Position numbers and translations under genes: made by a program. The notes beneath the pieces are model-generated. The model did not search any database, was not told where the DNA came from, and was given only the letters and a program-made list of their open reading frames with translations. Shown in pieces: positions 1-11,441 of a stretch of DNA of 64,000 bases. Position 1 is the first letter of the stretch; the number at the start of each line of letters is the position of its first letter. Source of the stretch: Siphonodentalium dalli (Eukaryota > Mollusca > Scaphopoda > Gadilida > Siphonodentaliidae); the NCBI GenBank assembly GCA_032622095.1, contig CP136064.1, positions 188,471,794 through 188,535,793 of the forward strand, read 5' to 3'.

Positions 1-282
1 TTAAACACGGTGTTTGGGTCCCAAACAAACAGTCATGTGCAAGACATTGAACAGAATAGAGCATTCCGTGCTAGTCTATTCCTGATATGGTAGAAATAAT
101 GAGTGTTGTTTCACTTCTGTGGGAAAAATTGAAAACAGCTGGAACATGGCTATGGCCATGGACAGTATTTTTTATTTAGCCATTAAAAATACTATATAGC
201 ATATGTAGCCATTACAAGTATGTTGATATTTTGTTTATTTGTCAATCTATCTTATACTTCCTTCCAAAATTACTTAGACATA

Positions 283-374
283 ATTTGGAAGCTTGAATGA
301 GCCATGTCATTTGGAAGCTTGAATGAACCATGTCCTTTTAAGACAAAATTTGGAAGCTTGAATGAGCCATGTCC
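283..374. repeat. Short direct repeat, three units
   Basis: The word TTTGGAAGCTTGAATGA followed by gCCATGTC or aCCATGTC occurs three times in about 90 bp. The rest of 1-507 shows no gene or recognisable element. Confidence 0.7.
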
Positions 375-1083
375 ATTTAAAAACAACTGTGTTAAACATT
401 ATTAGCCAGGAAGGATATGTAATATGTCATGTAGCTAGTAGTTAAAATATTATATTCAAATTAATAGTCCTAAATATATGTATGATCTCGATATAATTGA
501 GTATTTGGGTGAAAATCTCAAAATTACCATTTTTGGAGCCACATTAGTGAAAAAATAAATTGTCTTCTAAATCAAGTCCATTTACTTTTTTCAAAAGTAT
601 AGGCACTAACGATGTTCGGACAACACATAGCAGAGCACAATTTCCATTATCGTTGCCATGGCAACAGTCCAAGTAATTATAGTGCTGGATTTGATGTCAG
701 TCCTGTTACCAACCTTCAGAGGGCAAAATGTGGTGATCAAAATCCACATCAAGTGACAACAAATATTGTTATTGATTAACTGCAGTCCTACAAAAGGATA
801 TGTAACAGGTTTCTAAAAAAATCAAGCCTCATATTCAGTATAATAGATCTTCCAATGCCAATTGGACTGACCATTGTCCAAATTCTCTTATTCAGAATAT
901 TGTAGAGACAAAAATATGATTGAAGTTGTGCATAATTTCTGTGTAAACACTTTCTTATTGCGGTGTGAATAGCCAGTAATGACCTCAGTTAGATCTATGT
1001 TGTGTATGTGTCTGTCTGATTGTTGGGTGTAGACTACAGGATGGTTTGACCAATTGAGCTGAAAAGTTTCAAATTTCGGGTGC

Positions 1084-1110
1084 GGGGGAGGGGGGGGGGG
1101 GGGGGGGGTG
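1084..1110. repeat. G-rich run
   Basis: A near-pure G tract lies here. On the minus strand it produces a polyproline stretch in a spurious ORF. It could form a G-quadruplex, and its length is likely to be unreliable in the assembly. Confidence 0.8.
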
Positions 1111-1279
1111 TTCAGTCCAAAGAATGTTATTAGCGAATTGGTGTGCACATGTGTTGTGACCTATTGACCTTTTGAAATATGAGGCCTCAAGCCTCTTAAT
1201 GGCTTGCATTATGGAACAATCATTCAAGAATTTCAATTACTTTGTTGTATTTTGCCTTATCTTAAATTAATTTTGAAGT

Positions 1280-1360
1280 GTCAGTTTTGGAATTCACCAA
1301 GAATTGTTGCTCAACTGGATGCTGTTGAGCAACAATTATTGGTGAATTCCAAAACTGACA
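1280..1360. repeat. Hairpin, 37-bp arms
   Basis: Arms 1280-1316 and 1324-1360 are complementary with one mismatch and separated by a loop of about 7 bases. The outer ends read TGTCAGTTTTGG and CCAAAACTGACA, loosely echoing the TGTCAG part of the surrounding motif array. Confidence 0.85.
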
Positions 1361-2569
1361 TTTGGGTGGCTCAAACGTTAGTGTCCTATGCCAAGCCTTC
1401 TAGTTTTCCTGTCCCTACTTCTGGGGTCTAATTCCTGGTGATATGATGGTATCAGATGTTATTTATGGTGTTGATCTGAATATTTGTCTTCAATAGTGTC
1501 CCGGGCTGCGACAATCGGGTGGAAAGGGGTTTCAGTTGGCATTACCAAATCATCAAGTTGATATACCGGTTTGTCCCATATGGCAACATCTTGAAATGGC
1601 TTAGGTAGCAGAGTTTCATGTAAACACAGCCAACCAATCATCTCTATGTGAATCTCATGACTCTACATAACCCTGAAATTTCTGTGTATGTATACAGGCT
1701 CACACATTTATTTTATCAGTAAAAATGTCACTCAACCCAGATACCCATATGTCAGTCCTGTTACTTTCTACCCCTATTGGTAACAGGACTGACAGTAAAA
1801 GTAACAGGACTGACAGTAACAGGACTGACGTTTTCGGTGGTTTCATGACTCTAATGACAGAAGTGAAGGAAATCCAGATATAGAACATACAATTCTTTGC
1901 ACCTTTCTACGTATGTTTTCAAACTATAATGGAGTTATAGAATATCTGTCAGTTTTTCCTAGAGAGAATGTGGTAACAGGACTGACACACAATTAACATA
2001 CTCGCCAAAAATAAATCTTCTGTCAACTCAACCTTGAAAATCTTGAGAAACCAGCAGATATAAAACTTTCAGAGGCAATGACCTCCACTGCTACTGTTTT
2101 CTTGTAGTAACGAGAAAGTATAGTGTTGTTCCATATTGATTGTACTTCTCTTCAAAGTACTTGGTAACAGGACTGACATAAAACTCATTACACCAAAACA
2201 CATACCAGATATGGGAGAAATAACAATTCTTAATTTCAGAAACTAGAGCTCACGGGATAGTTGTGGTTGAAACGTTATGGTAGGAAGCAGATAAGAATGA
2301 ACAATTCCATTAACCTAAAGAGTTCATGGTTGTATTCAAGGGAACCCAGGTTCATTACATTGGGTTTTTGGGGGATAACACTGATAACAAGATTAAAACC
2401 AAGTTCATTTTCATGTTTAATTTAGTTATGAGTTTCTTACGTATGTGGTGTTTCCCTAACCTTTTCATTGAAACAGTTTGTTTTATGGCATACAACATCT
2501 CAGGGTGTATAAATCATGGATATAGAGCCATTACAAAAAAAATGGTAATTTTGAGATTTTCACCTATTT

Positions 2570-3920
2570 AGAGATCACTCCAATGCAGTGGCTATCCCAT
2601 AATAGCATGCTGTGTGAAAGCATGAGTTCCCTGTTTGTGAACAATATTCAGCCTGCTTTAAAAATCACCACCCTACCACTAATGTTAATGTTTGCATCTA
2701 TACTAGTGTTACACCTTTTAATGTCTGTCTATCACAACAACAGAATTCTAATTTAACTTCAGAATGTTGAGAAAATCTATGTCGAAACTCATTTAAATTC
2801 TATTAACCAATACCCCTTCACATATCAAATTGAGTTAAACGTATATAGGCTCAATCATGAACCATATAAAGCCTAAAGGACATCGTTTATTCTTGCTTCA
2901 TGTTCCCTATTTTCGAGGTACCGGTACTAAGGTGGTAGTCTGTTATTTTGCGATGACATTCCTTTTTTTGGATGTTTGATGTGTTTTGTGAGTATGCTTT
3001 ACACAGTTAATTAACTTAATTATGCTAATGACTCATTGAATTAAATTAATGACTGCAACTAATAGAAAATGGAAGATTATTTTGCATATTTGTGCATGGA
3101 ATTTTTCCAGGTGGCACGAAAATAAAACCGGATGCGGACTAATTTTGCGAAATGAATAAAATGAAAACCGTCGGGAGCTACCAAATAGGGGCGGGCGGGT
3201 CACCGGAAACACAGGTCCTGTATGTAATGTTTTGGGGAAATGGATATACGGTATCCGTTTCAGGTCCTAAACGAGTTAAGCGGTAAATTCGACTTTATAT
3301 CCACTTTCGACCTAACCGTGTTAATTTTATTGACTTTGCACACAAGCTCAGCCGGGCAATGACTTTTCCATGCAGTTTCCAATTTTCGACTTTACGAAGT
3401 TTGACTGTACATGTATACGCAATTTTGGAGGAGGGAAAATTATAGGACGATAGATATGCAAATCATCTTGGAAAAAACCGAACGAGTTCATATAAATTCA
3501 TCAGATGTTTTTAATTTTCACAAAGAAGTGAGACAACTACTCTATATTCTCACCATAAGAGGAATAGAATAACAAGATATGTTCTTTGGTGCTTTCATGC
3601 TGAAGATAATAAGTGGTCCTTTGTTCTTTCTGATGCGGTAGACTCTATGACTTAAATAAGTCTTTCTCAATATAACATGACTTAGCTCACTCTTGCTCAA
3701 TGTAATATCTTTATGAAAATAATGTCACTAATTATCGACCTATTTTAATCTGGGTACCTGACTGGAATGTAACTAATGGATTAACTAAATTAATTTGAAT
3801 ATTCAACCTACCAAGGACAAACTCATAATGAAAGAGTTTCTGTTATTTATGTAAAAATGTGCAATCAACTTATATACATAGATATCACCACAAATCGGAT
3901 ACAAGAAATAAGAATTAATA
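2570..3920. other. No gene or element recognised
   Basis: This is AT-rich sequence with short, stop-interrupted frames only. A slightly GC-richer patch lies around 3110-3330. I see no repeat-family member, splice-like exon or RNA gene. Confidence 0.6.
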
Positions 3921-3925
3921 AAGAA

Positions 3926-4068
3926 TACCTATAGGTTTTGTTTGACTACCGAAATATCTCATGAGTGTCTGGGAAGAAATATCAAATTTTCACAAAGTGA
4001 AAATTCAATATTTCTTTCCAGACACTCATGAGATGTTTCAGGTTTTCAAACAAAAAACTGTAGGTATT
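3926..4068. mobile_element. Family F foldback element (hairpin)
   Basis: Two arms of roughly 65 bp are inverted around about 3995. They include CTCATGAGTGTCTGG with its complement, and end in TACCTATAGGTTTTG on the left against AAAACTGTAGGTA on the right. A second, one-armed copy lies at 25222-25285. Confidence 0.75.
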
Positions 4069-4817
4069 ATTTATATTATATGTGGATTATTTAGGCTCAA
4101 AGTTGCTACATTAAGTCTTAATTAATTAAATCATTAACAGTACTTAATTAAAGAGCGCACACGTCAGTGTTTACTAACAGGAAAGAGCCTAGGCATAAAG
4201 TTGAATTTAACATGCTTTGACTCAAACATAGAATTGTTGATTGATCACGCGCCATAATAAATTCGTCGCCTTTTATTGGCTAGTGGACGGTGTGCATGCA
4301 ATGATCACTCGATCGACCTTGGCAGCTTGTGTTAGTTTCAAGCCCCACAGTGAAATAACGTTATCTAGAGTGAAATAATGACATCATATTTCACTGTGGC
4401 TTCTAAGAGATAAATGCAATGATCTACCTTTCGGTAATTTCCGGCTATTTTATGGGCAAGCATATAATAAAATTCTTTTTTTCCAACAGGAATTCAGAGA
4501 ATCCAAGCTATGTAACCCAAGTTCTTTATGCCAACAAAAGCCACAAATCTCCTACAATTTAATAGTTCTTTCTATAAATATTGAGTTACTCAATCGCATT
4601 GTCAGGCTAAAATCTCTGTTTACCAAGATTCCTCTTTGATGAGGTTCCATCAAGCCAAGCTGTATGCATTATGTCTAATGCCATTTTCTGTGGAAGTTCT
4701 AGGGGGTGGGCGCTATACAATATACACATAATGGGAAGAATTATTGAATTTACAGTATCTATGAGCCTCACAGTAGAGGTCTTTTGCATCAATAGTCCCA
4801 CATATATTGTACTTGTG

Positions 4818-4965
4818 GGGGCCACCGTGACTTAGTTTGTAAGGTGGTTTTAGCCGGAAAGACAGCACAGAGGGTTAATTTCACTGAAAAATCACTCCAC
4901 TCACTGCATGTAGAAACCACCGAAAACCCCCTCCCCCAGAAAGAAACTGACTAACTTGCCCATAT
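4818..4965. mobile_element. SINE-like repeat
   Basis: The sequence from about 4850 to 4965 (GGAAAGACAGCACAGAGGGTT then CATGTAGAAACCACC then CAGAAAGAAACTGAC) matches the reverse complement of 14165-14270. It is preceded by GTGACTTAGTTTGTAAGG, which resembles a degenerate tRNA-type box A. No intact box B was identified. Confidence 0.45.
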
Positions 4966-4970
4966 ACATG

Positions 4971-5217
4971 TACAAACCTGAGTTTATTGTGCCTGTCATT
5001 TGCAGAATGAGGTTCCCCAGAGGGTGAATTTAGTGATGCTATCCCACATAGCGGGCTAGCATCTCTAAATTCACCCTATGGGGACCTCATTCTTCTTAGG
5101 CCTCATCTTTGGAAAGTTTCTTTATTATCAAATTTCTATAGAAACATAGATTCTATTTCTTTTTTAGTTTAGTTTCTCTTTATCTCCAAATTGGCAGATG
5201 ACACATTGCTTTATCAT
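4971..5217. mobile_element. Family B element, left hairpin plus part of spacer
   Basis: The left end (CCTGAGTTTATTGTGCCTGTC) is followed by the hairpin built on GAATGAGGTTCCCCAGAGGG and its complement, then the characteristic spacer. The spacer stops where a family C end with TTAA begins at 5218, so the C copy probably inserted here. The right hairpin is missing. Confidence 0.85.
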
Positions 5218-5520
5218 TTAACCCTTCCATGACTGGGGATTCGTGAAATTTTGTGAAAACCCTGTACCAATGCACTCTCTTACAGTAATGCCCTAAATAA
5301 TAAACTCCTTAACCACAGTAGAATTATGGGTAACTTTTCAGGATTTATTTGGAAATATGGTTTGTTGCCTTTCATTGGAAAGCACTCACTGAGAGCTCCG
5401 GTGAATGGCAACAAGCCATTTTTCCAACTAAATCCTGAAAAGTTACTCATAATTCTGCTGTGGTTAAGGAGTCAATTATTTAGGGCATTACTGTATATAT
5501 GCGAGTCTCCCATAATGAGC
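5218..5520. mobile_element. Family C element, 5' half, interrupted by a family A element
   Basis: TTAACCCTTCCATGACTGG through CTCTCTTA lies at 5218-5282. The family continues at 5494 with TATATATGCGAGTCTCCC. Removing the A copy and one TA restores the family C consensus exactly across the joint. The right half is absent. Confidence 0.9.
5281..5495. mobile_element. Family A palindromic MITE (copy 1)
   Basis: This is a full-length near-perfect palindrome of about 211 bp between TA dinucleotides. It starts CAGTAATGCCCTAAATAAT and ends with the complement, AATTATTTAGGGCATTACTG. The TA at each side is the duplicated target. The end sequence and TA target suggest a Tc1/mariner-mobilised MITE (inference). 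Confidence 0.95.
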
Positions 5521-7132
5521 CTATACAGAAAATTTACAGAAGAGATATACCATCTGTACTGTGAGTGACCAGTGTTCTCTAAAATTTGCTTTCTATATAT
5601 AGTTTGATAGAGACTTTTAGTGGTCTCAGGAATTGATGTGTTGCTTTAGCTCTATATATAGTTTGTTAGACTTTTATAGTGGCTTTAGTGGTGATCTGAA
5701 TTGATTGCCACCATTTGGGATAATTTCATAGTCTGGTCGCCAGCTGAGTATAGGCAATTTACAACTGTCACAGAATATCATCACCGTCACAAGACAATAA
5801 CCCCCAATTTGGAAATAATCAGACAGGAGAACTCCTTTCCGCTGGAGATATCATTTATCTCGAGGTTGACCGATGAGATCTGATGCACAGGCATATGATC
5901 TTCTGACTGACAAACATGATTCTGTGCATTTTATATACTTGTAGCCAGTTATTTAAGCTGAAGGGGTCACTCTCACCAAAACAAAGTGCTGAAGGGCACA
6001 CAGGTTTTGAAAATTTGCTGAAGGGTACACGCGTGCCAATGCCAAAAGTTTTTGATGTGTGAACATGAACTTGTCGACCCTTGACCATATGGAAAAGTAT
6101 GACAGTATACGGTACAGAGATTGACAAGGTTTTCCGAAGGGGAAATAACGCACTAGGAAAACACATTCTACATCACCGAACTCCGAACAACTTGATTTTA
6201 GAATAAATATTTTGCAAATTAAGGAATGGGACATGGCTGTCATTTTGTTGACTAAATGCATATTGCATGCAGCTGTAGGTCATAACCAATGAGACCATGA
6301 TAAATCAATGATATAGGTAAATGTGGAGCAAGTGGTTGTGAATTGCAAACTGAGTTCATGGTCGTCCGACTGAATGAATTATACATTATTCCAGTTCTCC
6401 ACAGCCTATAACGTTGGCCAGCTGGGTCATGTATGGAATTGGTCTTACATGTACTTTACACTCAAAGATGTTCCTTAACATTCGAGGAAATTATTTCAAA
6501 ATTTCCTACTCCTAGTTCACTTTTACGGCAACATTTTATGAATCGGGCGAAAATATATTCGAAATATTAACTGAGAATGGTATAACAGCAGTTACTGCAC
6601 CTACCGGTAGCAGTCATCTTTAAAATATTCAAATGATTTTGAACCAAAATTTTCAAATTGAATATTGGGACCGAATCGAACATCGAATAATCACAGTACC
6701 CTTGATAATACCGGTATATAGTCACGCATATTCAGGGGCCAGCCTAGAGGGCGACTTGGGAGACATCTTCTCCCTAAAATATGCCAATTCTTCCTATTTT
6801 TGTCGTTTTGTCATGGGGAGCAGTGACTTCTCCCTCATAAACCAGTATGTCCCATCAGCATATTTATAGTATATATTGATTATAATGATGGTCTTACCGA
6901 CTATAATGATTTTATAAATGGTCAATTGTGTTGCGTAATACTTATTGGACCATAGAAGGGTAATGTGGGGGTGTAAATTGAGCATCAGCCATTGCTACTT
7001 CTCCCTGATAACAGTACACTTCTCCCAAATAACCAAATGGGGAGAAGTGACTTCTCCCAATTTGAAACCTCTTTCCTGGTCCCTGCGCATATTATGCACT
7101 ACAAATTGGATAATAATGATTCAATTTTACTG
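5521..7132. other. No gene recognised; minor repeats
   Basis: A diverged direct repeat (CTATATATAGTTTG followed by AGACTTTTA) lies at 5596-5705. ACTTCTCCC is repeated around 6825-7060, including a palindrome GGGAGAAGTGACTTCTCCC near 7040. Overlapping minus-strand frames at 5855-6261 show no known domain. Confidence 0.5.
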
Positions 7133-7140
7133 GGCCTGAC

Positions 7141-7890
7141 CACAGGGGCCTGTAACGCGCTCCGCTGTCTGCCCCCCTTTTGCGCTGCCCATATACGCCG
7201 CTTCTATATACGCGCCTGCTTCACGTTAATGGTAGTATTATAGAGACAACGGGAACGGTGGAAATTCACCTTTTTACCATCGCTCGGCAATCGGACAAAT
7301 TTAGCCCATTCACCCCAGTAATGCTAACGATATAGCCACGGATGTATCGGCGAAGGATTCATCTTTCAATCAATACCACAAACTCCCATCAAAACCATTC
7401 ATATACATAGCATTTGATAAATTTTTAACCACCGAATATTGTCTCCAAAGAGCGTAGATTTTCGGATTGATTCGGCTCAAAAAACAATGGACAATATGTT
7501 CCTCTAACTTCACCCCCGCACGGCTTACTATAATTAAAAATCAGTCAAACAATCAGCTAAACATCTAGCGCTCAGGGATTTATTGTCGGCTAATAATTTA
7601 TTTACTCATACAAATCAACACATCGTCAGTAAACAATTTCTATAGAGGAGAAATCTGTTGATAATTCCAACTTTTTTTCCTTTTTTTTGTTTACGAATCA
7701 CGCAGCGCCTCATTTTAATATTCATTATGACCTGACCTAGAATAGTAGAAACAGCCAATCACCGCTCAGTATTAGAATCGAGGTCAAGTCATAATGAATA
7801 TTAAAATGAGGCGTGTATATAGAAGTGGCGTATATGGGCAGTGCAAAAGGGGGGGGGGGGCGGACAGCAGAGCTCGTTACAGGCCCCTGT
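7141..7890. mobile_element. hAT-like non-autonomous element, 750 bp
   Basis: Inverted ends of about 80 bp are visible. The left reads CACAGGGGCCTGTAACG and onward. The right reads as its complement, ending CGTTACAGGCCCCTGT. GGCCTGAC at 7133-7140 recurs at 7891-7898 as an apparent 8-bp target duplication. The CAGGGGCC-type ends and 8-bp duplication fit hAT. A second inverted pair inside the right end (7704-7737 with 7775-7811, ATTTTAATATTCATTATGAC) adds a hairpin. No transposase is encoded. Confidence 0.8.
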
Positions 7891-7922
7891 GGCCTGACTC
7901 CAGGCAGACAAGACATACATAT

Positions 7923-8095
7923 TATGCCCTAAATAATCAACTTTTTAACCACAGCAGAATTATGGGTAACTTTTCAGGATTTAGTCGGAAATATGGCTTG
8001 TTGCCATTCATCGGGCCATATTTCCAACTAAATCATGAAAAATTACCCATAATTCTGCTGTGGTTAAGGAGTCGATTATTTATGGCATTACTGTA
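7923..8095. mobile_element. Family A palindromic MITE (copy 2)
   Basis: Both arms are present, ending GGCATTACTGTA. The centre is deleted: the sequence passes from CCATTCATCGG straight to GCCATATTTCC, so the tip of the hairpin is lost. The left end lacks CAGTA. Confidence 0.9.
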
Positions 8096-8507
8096 CCTCC
8101 TAACTGAGAGCAGGGGAGGAAGTCACTGCCAACACAGAAAACCATACTATCACAACAACCCGTACTCTCCAGGAATCTGGTTCTAACATATGTTAACATC
8201 AGGATATGTTGTGTATACACTGACTGATTAAAATGTGCTTTCATTGCTAACAAACATAAGGCAGCCTTTGGGTCTATAGAGGATTAGACCCCTTCTAACT
8301 GATCTTAGATCATGCTTCAGTGCACTACTGTGGAAGGAGTACAGGTCTGAAAGAATTGTTTAAACATTTGATGCATTATTTATGAGACTTTAATATGTAG
8401 ACTACAGTATAACAGCAGTTTTAAAGCCACATTATTCAATTAAAGGAACTTATAGAGTACAGAACTACATTTTGTTGTGTTTTGCCGATTATATGATAGA
8501 AAATGCA

Positions 8508-8709
8508 TACAGTAATGCCCTAAATAATAGACTCCTTAACCACATCAGAATTATGGGTAACTTTTCAGGATTTAGTGGGAAATATGGCTTGTTGCCATTC
8601 ATCGGAAAGCTCTCACTGAGAGCTTTCCTATGAATGGCAACAAGCCATATTTCCGACTAAATCCTGAAAAGTTACCCATAATTCTGCTATGGTTAAGGAG
8701 TCGATTATT
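8508..8709. mobile_element. Family A palindromic MITE (copy 3)
   Basis: The full left arm, centre and most of the right arm are present. The terminal TAGGGCATTACTG of the right arm is missing after GTCGATTATT. Confidence 0.9.
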
Positions 8710-9000
8710 GTATTTCCCTTCTTGCATGCTGCAGTATTTGTATTCTCTTGTAAGATATTTATGCTTGAAGCATTCTGACACCATCTTACAAAAAATACTG
8801 TTTAAAATTTATTTCCAAATTATCACATTACTTCCTGTTGCCAGCATTCTTACATAATATGAGATTGTCATGACTTTGTATCCATGAGCCGTAGTAGGTT
8901 CAATTGGTCTTGTTGAAGGGATATATTTAATATGAACTCGCAGTGGGTAAATTAAAAAAAATCTTGAAGGTTTGTAAACCATTCTCACTATTACAAAAAT

Positions 9001-9131
9001 TCCCTGTCTGACATTTGCAGAATGAGGTACCCAGAGGGTAAATTTTAAATAGTGACTCTTTCCAGCACAGCGGGCTAGCATCACAAAATTCACCCTCTGG
9101 GTACCTCATTCTGCTATATCCAGGCTTGATC
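9001..9131. mobile_element. Family B, solo hairpin
   Basis: CTGACATTTGCAGAATGAGG and GGTACCTCATTCTGC flank the hairpin loop GCACAGCGGGCTAGCATCAC. The downstream end reads ATCCAGGCTTG, so the hairpin appears bounded by element ends on both sides with no spacer. Confidence 0.8.
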
Positions 9132-9913
9132 GTCATATGGGCTAGCACTGAAATGATTAAAATCCAACAAACTAAACATGCTGTTATATATAGCTTAATT
9201 ATACAGATCACTATTCAGCTATCACTCTGGCCATCTGGACTATATATAGCTTATATACATCACTAATTTAACTTCCCTCTGGCCATCCCATGATAGTTGA
9301 GCAGGAAGATCTCTTAGCTATGATCCGCCTCTTTCTCGATGCAATCAGAATGGTTCCGTACACAGGAGTATAAAAGTCAGTCAATTATAGGACTTCAAAC
9401 ATGATTCATAGGTTACCCGGAAATGTATCGTACATAGATCAAATCGTAGATGGCAGATATCAAAGAGTTAAAAGACCATAACCGGATTTGGATGGCAGAA
9501 TGATGACAATGTTGAAGTTGATAATCAGTCGAAGGTGAAGTTTACTGTTGATGTGATTTGATATTTGATTGCATCCTTTTAAGTTGCGATTTTTGCTGAC
9601 ATAATCAATGTCATATCTGTAAAAGTAATGCTTTTTCTTTATGTTCAGTTTTTATCAGGAATCATCTTGGACAAATTGCATCATCAAAAATAAGATACTC
9701 TTAAAGGGGAATGGCATAACAATTTATAATACCAGCAAATACTGGACCAAAACATTTATGTGCCAAAACTTGAGCCATTTGAAAATTTCTTGGGCATTTA
9801 TATTTCGGGAATTCAAAACTAAGTAACACTAAAAACAATTGGGTGTAATATATTGTATTTTAACAGAATTCAAGCATGAATTTATAGATATCAGATATTA
9901 ATAAATGTCTGTA

Positions 9914-10159
9914 ATAACCCTTCGATGACTGGAGTGCTTCCTGAAATTTTGCAAAAATTCTGTGTCAATGCAATCTCTTTATATATGCGAGTCTCCCACA
10001 GGGAGCCTCGCATATATAAGAAAATGCATTGGCCTAACAATATTTACCTTGTAAACCAGTGCATTCTCTTATATATGGGAGGCTCGCATACATAAGAAAA
10101 TACACTGGCACAGGATCTTTAATGCTACGCCAGCGCAGCTCCCGTCATGAAAGGGTTTA
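9914..10159. mobile_element. Family C element (copy 2)
   Basis: This is a complete copy running from TAACCCTTCGATGACTGG to CGTCATGAAAGGG. It contains the two palindromic modules built on TATATGCGAG and CTCGCATATATAAG. The flanking TTAA is eroded. Confidence 0.9.
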
Positions 10160-10447
10160 TTTTGTTTTACTTTATCGGCTGCTATACGCAGTCCTTCGTT
10201 TTTGAAAAATGCAGTTGCACCATTAATAATGCGCCTACATTTGCATCCAGGGGTGCCGTTTTAATTTGGTGCACCCTCACATACCAGCACATACAGGTAT
10301 ATAATAACTACATGGGTTTTGATTCATTATTCATTAGAAAACAGAATAAACAAACAGAACGATGTATAAATCATAATAAAATCTTCCGGAAGTTCAAGTA
10401 GGTCCATTCGATATGTTATTCAGTTCATAATCACACTGTCACTCCGA

Positions 10448-10570
10448 TTACACCGGCGATTCATTTTCACTGCCCGAGTCACATAGCGAATCATCGGAAC
10501 TTGAAGAAGAGATGTCATTTTCCGAATTATAACATTCATTTTCCATTTTTTTTAAGCCTTCGCCCTCCAT
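10448..10570 (-). other. Unrecognised 40-residue acidic ORF
   Basis: An ATG at 10570 runs to a stop at 10448. The product is rich in Ser, Asp, Glu and Asn, with a run ISSSSSDDSLC and the end SENESPV. Acidic Ser-rich N-termini are common in piggyBac-like transposases, and CCCTTT ends with TTAA lie nearby. No catalytic domain follows, so this is at best a relic and may be chance. Confidence 0.2.
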
Positions 10571-10639
10571 TTTGAGAGAAGTAGGTTTCCATTACTAAAT
10601 TCCATTTTGAGAATGTTTTTAGTTGTACAGACTTTCCTT

Positions 10640-10740
10640 TTAACCCTTTAGCGTTCAGAACACCCCAGAGCGCCCCGCCGTGTAGCGTCCAGAACACCCT
10701 AGAGAGCCCTGCCGCGTAGCGTCCAGAGAGCCCGGAGTTT
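10640..10740. repeat. TTAA-CCCTTTA end with subterminal tandem repeat
   Basis: TTAACCCTTTA is followed by two to three copies of a ~39-bp GC-rich unit (GTAGCGTCCAGAACACCC and variants). This resembles the terminus of a piggyBac-like element. A possible partner end, TAAAGGGTTAA, lies at 12623-12633, but the inner bases differ, so pairing is doubtful. Confidence 0.4.
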
Positions 10741-11441
10741 TGCGTTTTTTTCAGTCATAGTTTACAACAAAACTATTGCATTATAACACAACAAATTGCT
10801 TTCATTGTTAATGTAAATAATAAAATATATGTTACATTATTAATTGTTACGTTTTTGTGGGGTTTTGTGGCAGATTTTGTACAATTTAATCGATAGTTGT
10901 CAATAAAATCGCAAACGAAAAGTGGAATGCGGCGGTGCTATTTTTTGAAGTCGACTAGAGAAATCAGCGTACTCGGGCAACTGTGTACGGTCGTCTAACT
11001 GACATTTATTTTTATTTCCAATAAATACACGATTACGAAATAATCGCATTTATTTTCAAGCGATCCGTCTCTACAGTAGTCAAATAAACCATTGGTTTTG
11101 GGTATGACGGTATTGAAACACGAGGTGTCGATTTCCAGTTTTGCGCATGCGCACACAAATCTTTGAGACGCCATTTCTACAATTCCAAGGTTGGGAAAAA
11201 ATCTTCTCTTGAAATAATTTAAGAACTCATAAATGTAGAAGATTTTATTTACTTTAGACGATAGAACGTCCGGCATCGACCATTGCGCATCGTTGGGTGC
11301 CTTTGTCTCACCAATTTTCGTGTAACATTCGTATTTATTCGCCGTTTTAAAAACCGGCTTTGAACTTTCGACTTTGTTTACGTTTTATTACCGTACGACC
11401 GGTCCTGATATCTCAGTCGATTTTCTTTAACTTTATGCTCC

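Larger units (their letters stand above)
695..2178. repeat. Array of seven GTAACAGGACTGACA motifs
   Basis: Copies in the reverse orientation lie at 695-710 and 1750-1764. Copies in the forward orientation lie at 1779-1794, 1801-1815, 1816-1830 (last base G), 1972-1987 and 2163-2178. Two adjoin head to tail and the rest are spaced irregularly in unrelated AT-rich DNA. All lie inside the inverted-repeat element at 508-2564. Confidence 0.9.
508..2564. mobile_element. ~2.06 kb non-autonomous DNA element with 27-bp inverted ends and a motif array
   Basis: A 27-bp word at 508-534 (starting GGTGAAAATCTCAAAATTAC) recurs exactly as its reverse complement at 2538-2564. TATTT lies next to both outer edges (502-506 and 2565-2569) and is a candidate target duplication. 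No transposase ORF is present; the small ORFs inside are unrelated to known proteins. The interior carries seven copies of a 15-bp motif, a 37-bp-arm hairpin and a G run. The superfamily is unknown. Confidence 0.7.

Noticed and set aside
888-1148. ORF with a polyproline run
   Set aside because: The prolines come from a G tract on the opposite strand; the rest has no coding character.
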